Of a DNA stretch of 64,000 nt, positions 61,097 through 64,000 are shown piece by piece (the first letter of the stretch is position 1; each line of letters opens with the position of its first letter). Under the pieces are notes generated by a model, which was not told the origin of the DNA, did not search any database, and was given only the letters and a program-made list of their open reading frames with translations. The stretch is from Rhizobium sp. BG4 (GTDB taxonomy: Bacteria > Pseudomonadota > Alphaproteobacteria > Rhizobiales > Rhizobiaceae), in the NCBI RefSeq assembly GCF_016864575.1, contig NZ_CP044127.1, forward strand, positions 372,001-436,000, written 5' to 3'. Position numbers and translations under genes: made by a program.

Positions 61097-62878
61097 TTAA
61101 CCTCCAGCTTGGGCAATGCCGACGGTAACAGCCCAGGGTGCCAGTGTGTCTTCGGTCGACGATCCGATCGAAAAGATCTGTTTCGCCGCCGACGATGTCG
61201 AAAACCGCGCCGGGTGGTCCGAGAGGTTGGCAACTGCACACAGCGTCAAGCCATCGTTAAAGACCCATTCGACAACAGTCACGCGGCCCTCCTGCCGAAA
61301 CGAAGAGCCAATTGGGCCAACGGTTTCCAGCAGCGGAACGATCCGGTCATGCCGCAGAGCAAGAAGTGATCGATAGAACGCCAGCATTTCGGCGCCGGCC
61401 GCACCGGTGAGCTCAGACCAGTCAAGTTTTGACGCGTCAAACGTCGACTTGGCTGTCGGATCGAGTAAATCATCGGCATCGAAGCCAGGAAGACGGGATA
61501 ATTCCTCTCGGCGGCCCTGTCTCACCTTTTCGTTCAAGTCTTCGTCGAAGTCGCAGAAGTAAGGGAACGGCTGGCGCGCGCCCCACTCTTCACCCATAAA
61601 CAGCATAGGGATCTGCGCTGACAGCAAATAGAGAGCTGTGACTGCTTTGAGCGGCTCCAGCGGCCGATAGGTGATCATACGGTCGCCAAGCGCCCGATTT
61701 CCAATTTGGTCATGATTTTGGATGAATGATATAAACGCGGTCGGAGGCAGGTTCGAAGTCGGCTTGCCCCGGCTCTCGCCACGATAGGGCATATGTTCGC
61801 CCTGGAATACGAAGCCTTCAGCAAGAGCGAGCCCGATCTTTAAGGGGTCATTGGCATAATCCTGGTAATAGCCGAAAGTTTCACCGGTCGCGGCAATATG
61901 AAGGACGTGATGTACATCATCATTCCACTGGGCGGTGAATTGGACGGCCCGGCCATTCTGATCCCGCTCTAGAAGATCGCTGTCGTTATCTTCGTTCTCG
62001 ACGATCAGATGAACATGCCGACCGGCAGCGATGGCTCGGACACGACGGGCAAGCTCATGGAGAAGATGCTCCTCGCTGTCGTCCTTGATAGCGTGTACGG
62101 CATCCAGCCGCAGCCCGTCGAGCCTGAATTCCTTGATCCAGTAAACCGCGTTCTGGATGAGGAATTCGCGAACTGCTCTTGATCCGTCACCGTCATAATT
62201 GACCCCGTTGCCCCACGGGGTCTTGTGGCTCTCGGTAAACAGCGGTGCGTAGTTCGGAAGATAGTTCCCATCCGGCCCGAAGTGGTTGTAGACAACGTCG
62301 AGGAAGACGCCAATGCCGCGTTCGTGTGCAGCATCGACCAGTGCCATCAGGTCTTCGGGGCGGCCATAGGTGCTGTCCGGCGCGTAAGGGAGAACACCAT
62401 CATAGCCCCAGTTGTACCGGCCGGGAAAATCGCTGATCGGCATGATCTGGATGGCGGTTACACCAAAAGCTGCCAAGTGATCGAGCTTGGTGATCGCGGC
62501 CGCGAAAGTTCCCTCCGATGTGAAAGAGCCGACATGCAGCTCGTAGATCACCATCTCTCCCCAAGGACGGCCTGTCCAGGCATCGGTCTTCCAGCGATGT
62601 CGTGACAGATCGATGATCTCACTCGGCCCATGCACGTCCTGAGGCTGGTATCGCGAGCCCGGATTCGGCACCTCCAATCCATCCGGCAAGACGAAGGTGT
62701 AGAGGGCACCGGGCCTGACACCATTCACGCGACAGCGATGCCACCCGTCTGCCTGCCGCTCCATCAGCTGCGGCTGAAGACCTTCCAGGTCGACCAGAAC
62801 TCTGTCTTTCAAAGGCGCCCATAGCCGAAACTCGACACCATCCTCATAGATCAGCGGGCCGAACGCGTATTCGATCAC
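61097..62878 (-). CDS. treZ: Malto-oligosyltrehalose trehalohydrolase
   Basis: A 593-residue GH13 enzyme that releases trehalose from maltooligosyltrehalose. It has an N-terminal early-set domain (VEFRLWAPLKDRVLVDLEG) and an (alpha/beta)8 barrel with DVVYNHFGP, GLRLDAVHAI (nucleophile Asp), LIVENEDND (acid/base Glu) and FIQNHDQIGN. The motif set and the EWGARQPFPYFCDF segment distinguish TreZ from branching enzyme. The partner TreY is not in the window. The stop is six bases before malQ. A stress-type promoter lies about 180 bases upstream. Confidence 0.93.
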   Translation of the reverse strand: MIEYAFGPLIYEDGVEFRLWAPLKDRVLVDLEGLQPQLMERQADGWHRCRVNGVRPGALYTFVLPDGLEVPNPGSRYQPQDVHGPSEIIDLSRHRWKTDAWTGRPWGEMVIYELHVGSFTSEGTFAAAITKLDHLAAFGVTAIQIMPISDFPGRYNWGYDGVLPYAPDSTYGRPEDLMALVDAAHERGIGVFLDVVYNHFGPDGNYLPNYAPLFTESHKTPWGNGVNYDGDGSRAVREFLIQNAVYWIKEFRLDGLRLDAVHAIKDDSEEHLLHELARRVRAIAAGRHVHLIVENEDNDSDLLERDQNGRAVQFTAQWNDDVHHVLHIAATGETFGYYQDYANDPLKIGLALAEGFVFQGEHMPYRGESRGKPTSNLPPTAFISFIQNHDQIGNRALGDRMITYRPLEPLKAVTALYLLSAQIPMLFMGEEWGARQPFPYFCDFDEDLNEKVRQGRREELSRLPGFDADDLLDPTAKSTFDASKLDWSELTGAAGAEMLAFYRSLLALRHDRIVPLLETVGPIGSSFRQEGRVTVVEWVFNDGLTLCAVANLSDHPARFSTSSAAKQIFSIGSSTEDTLAPWAVTVGIAQAGG

Positions 62879-62887
62879 GACATCATC

Positions 62888-63031
62888 CTATCTTGTGAAT
62901 TCATAGCTCCGGCAGGGTGACCTGATCTCATCCGACAACATGCGGGTGGCGAACCTGACATCGCCCAAGACGGCACCAAGCTCCGTATGCCAGCGGCCTT
63001 GGCGGATAAGTTTATCGATGGAAGCATTCAG
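62888..63031 (-). CDS. Possible small protein immediately upstream of treZ
   Basis: A 47-codon minus frame, NASIDKLIRQGRWHTELGAV onwards, stopping at TAG 62888-62890, only nine bases before the treZ start codon, as expected for an operon leader gene. No ATG, GTG or TTG is in frame; a CTG at 63031 with GGAG upstream, or an ATG at 63028 one base out of frame, may be the start. It lies downstream of an EcfG-like promoter. The family is unknown. Confidence 0.35.
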   Translation of the reverse strand: MNASIDKLIRQGRWHTELGAVLGDVRFATRMLSDEIRSPCRSYEFTR

Positions 63032-63057
63032 GTCTCCAGGACTGCGAGCGGACTTAC

Positions 63058-63082
63058 AACTAGAAGCACGGATCGAAGTTCC
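63058..63082 (-). promoter_or_regulatory. EcfG-like promoter (one mismatch) for the treZ-malQ operon
   Basis: Minus strand GGAAC, 16 bases, AGTT, one base from consensus in the -10. It is correctly oriented for the small leader frame and treZ-malQ. Trehalose genes are typical members of general stress regulons. Confidence 0.5.
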
Positions 63083-63258
63083 ACGACGGGACTGTCCGTA
63101 CGGTCAAGAACGTTAAGAAGCTGAATGCGCGGCTCTGGTTGCAACGGCGGCGGATGGGGGAAAGACATACCGTTTTTCATCGTCATGGCGGGGCGCGACG
63201 GGCGACATCTTGAGCTCAAGCGCTGAAAAGATGCGTGGGATGCGGCCGTCAAAGTTAC

Positions 63259-63283
63259 GGAACAAATGCTTCGAACACGCATT
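63259..63283 (+). promoter_or_regulatory. EcfG-like promoter (one mismatch) for the DUF892 gene
   Basis: GGAAC, 16 bases, CATT on the plus strand, 81 bases before the DUF892 start. One mismatch in the -10. The family is usually stress induced, which supports the assignment. Confidence 0.4.
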
Positions 63284-63364
63284 GTTTTTTCGATCTCTGC
63301 AACCGGCGGCGCCGCCACGGGCGGAGCAGCACGCGCCAGAAAGCTGGCCGACAAGGAGGATATT

Positions 63365-63877
63365 ATGGCAACGAATTCGACCAAGACACTCGACGATCTC
63401 TTTCTCGACACCCTCAAGGATATCTATTTCGCGGAAAAACAGATCCTGAAAGCTCTGCCGAAGATGGCGCGCGCTGCGCAATCCGAGGAAGGCAAGGCTG
63501 GCTTCCTTCAGCATCGTGATGAAACACAGGGCCAGATCGACCGCCTGGAGCAGGTGTTCGAGATCCTTGGCAAGCCCGCGCGCGGCAAGACCTGCGAAGC
63601 CATCCAGGGCATTATTTCCGAGGGCGAAGAGATCATGGAAGAATTCAAGGGATCGCCTGCTCTCGACGCTGGTCTCATTTCGTCGGCTCAGGCTGTTGAA
63701 CACTATGAGATCGCACGCTATGGCACCTTGATCGCATGGGCCAAGCAGCTTGGCCTAAAGGACGCCGTTGCCCTGCTGGAGGCTAATCTTCAGGAGGAGG
63801 AAGCAACTGATCAGAAGTTGACGCACCTCGCCGAGGCGCAGGCCAATCCTAAGGGCAAAGGTTCCAAAGCTGCTTAA
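63365..63877 (+). CDS. DUF892 ferritin-like protein (YciE/YciF family)
   Basis: A 170-residue four-helix protein: LDDLFLDTLKDIYFAEKQIL at residues 9-28, with Glu/His ligands repeated in HRDETQGQIDRLEQVFE and in AVEHYEIARYG near residue 115, consistent with a di-metal ferritin-like centre. The tail is Lys/Gly rich (PKGKGSKAA). YciF-type proteins accumulate under osmotic or general stress; the biochemical role is unclear. Start ATG 63365 has CAAGGAGGA upstream; the frame stays open to 63266 but is unsupported. A strong terminator follows. Confidence 0.92.
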   Translation: MATNSTKTLDDLFLDTLKDIYFAEKQILKALPKMARAAQSEEGKAGFLQHRDETQGQIDRLEQVFEILGKPARGKTCEAIQGIISEGEEIMEEFKGSPALDAGLISSAQAVEHYEIARYGTLIAWAKQLGLKDAVALLEANLQEEEATDQKLTHLAEAQANPKGKGSKAA

Positions 63878-63896
63878 TTTGGGCAGTTTCGCCGAG

Positions 63897-63929
63897 AAGG
63901 CCGCCTCGTGAGGCGGCCTTTTCCTTTTT
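63897..63929 (+). terminator. Rho-independent terminator after the DUF892 gene
   Basis: A 10-bp stem AAGGCCGCCT / AGGCGGCCTT with loop CGTG at 63907-63910, followed by TTCCTTTTT. It ends 20 to 50 bases after the stop. Confidence 0.88.
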
Positions 63930-63986
63930 ACGCAACCTTGACAGCAGCGTTAGTAACGGACCGTCCCAATTCAAAGGAACTGAGAG

Positions 63987-64000
63987 ATGGAATGGCAAGG
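63987..64000 (+). CDS. Start of a further gene (truncated by window edge)
   Basis: ATG 63987 follows AAAGGAACTGAGAG with good ribosome-site spacing, and the frame (MEWQ...) runs off the edge. Nothing can be said about the product. Confidence 0.35.

Noticed and set aside
1..64000. rRNA, tRNA, replication (repABC), conjugation, nodulation or nitrogen-fixation genes
   Set aside because: None was recognised on reading both strands, so replicon type is inferred only from gene content.

Overview
The window looks like an accessory replicon, or a plasmid-like chromosomal segment, of a Rhizobium of the leguminosarum/etli group. The grounds are: GC-rich alphaproteobacterial coding; family content typical of rhizobia (BA14K and DUF1236 proteins, two FCD-type GntR regulators, many ABC uptake systems, enolase-superfamily dehydratases, TreZ/MalQ, and a cyanurate/biuret cluster whose biuret hydrolase closely resembles BiuH characterised from R. 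leguminosarum bv. viciae 3841); and repeated copies of the alphaproteobacterial EcfG (general stress sigma) promoter pattern GGAAC-N16-CGTT. No rRNA, tRNA, repABC, nod/nif, CRISPR or intact insertion sequence was recognised.

Layout. 0-5.6 kb: an amino-acid-type binding protein, a GGDEF-EAL enzyme, and a phytanoyl-CoA-dioxygenase-like gene divergent from a frameshifted LacI regulator. 5.6-14.5 kb: gene-poor DNA with small orphan genes (two single-domain response regulators, BA14K, DUF1236, proline-rich and membrane peptides, an L,D-transpeptidase), several with perfect EcfG-type promoters. 14.9-22 kb: a frameshifted vWA/Tad-like pilus protein, a MOSC protein, an FAD/NAD(P) protein, a DUF2171 protein, an Old Yellow Enzyme and a HAD phosphatase. 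22.5-33.9 kb: a GntR regulator divergent from a tight operon for s-triazine/biuret nitrogen: BMP-type ABC transporter, formamidase, biuret hydrolase, AtzD-family ring hydrolase, a second isochorismatase-like hydrolase, a cupin and allophanate hydrolase. 34-38.6 kb: GH15 enzyme, 2H phosphoesterase, RMF-like peptide, aldo/keto reductase. 38.8-50.1 kb: a sugar-acid-type locus, a GntR gene with three enolase-superfamily genes on one strand, and an ABC sugar transporter, a fourth enolase-superfamily gene and an RraA-family gene on the other. 50.3-64 kb: stress and maintenance genes (DUF883-like protein, SDR, an Mfd-like helicase, a zinc alcohol dehydrogenase, treZ-malQ, a DUF892 protein).

How it works together. 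The triazine operon reads as import, ring opening, biuret to allophanate, then allophanate to ammonia and CO2, with formamidase supplying further ammonia. The 39-50 kb locus reads as import of an acid sugar followed by dehydration and possibly aldol cleavage. The scattered small genes plus SDR, treZ-malQ and DUF892 look like general-stress output.

Quality warning. Five otherwise well-conserved genes are each broken by an apparent loss of one base inside a run of four or five G or C. All give a clean reading frame when one base is restored. This is more like systematic under-calling of homopolymers than five independent pseudogenes. A few small genes may be hidden by the same effect.
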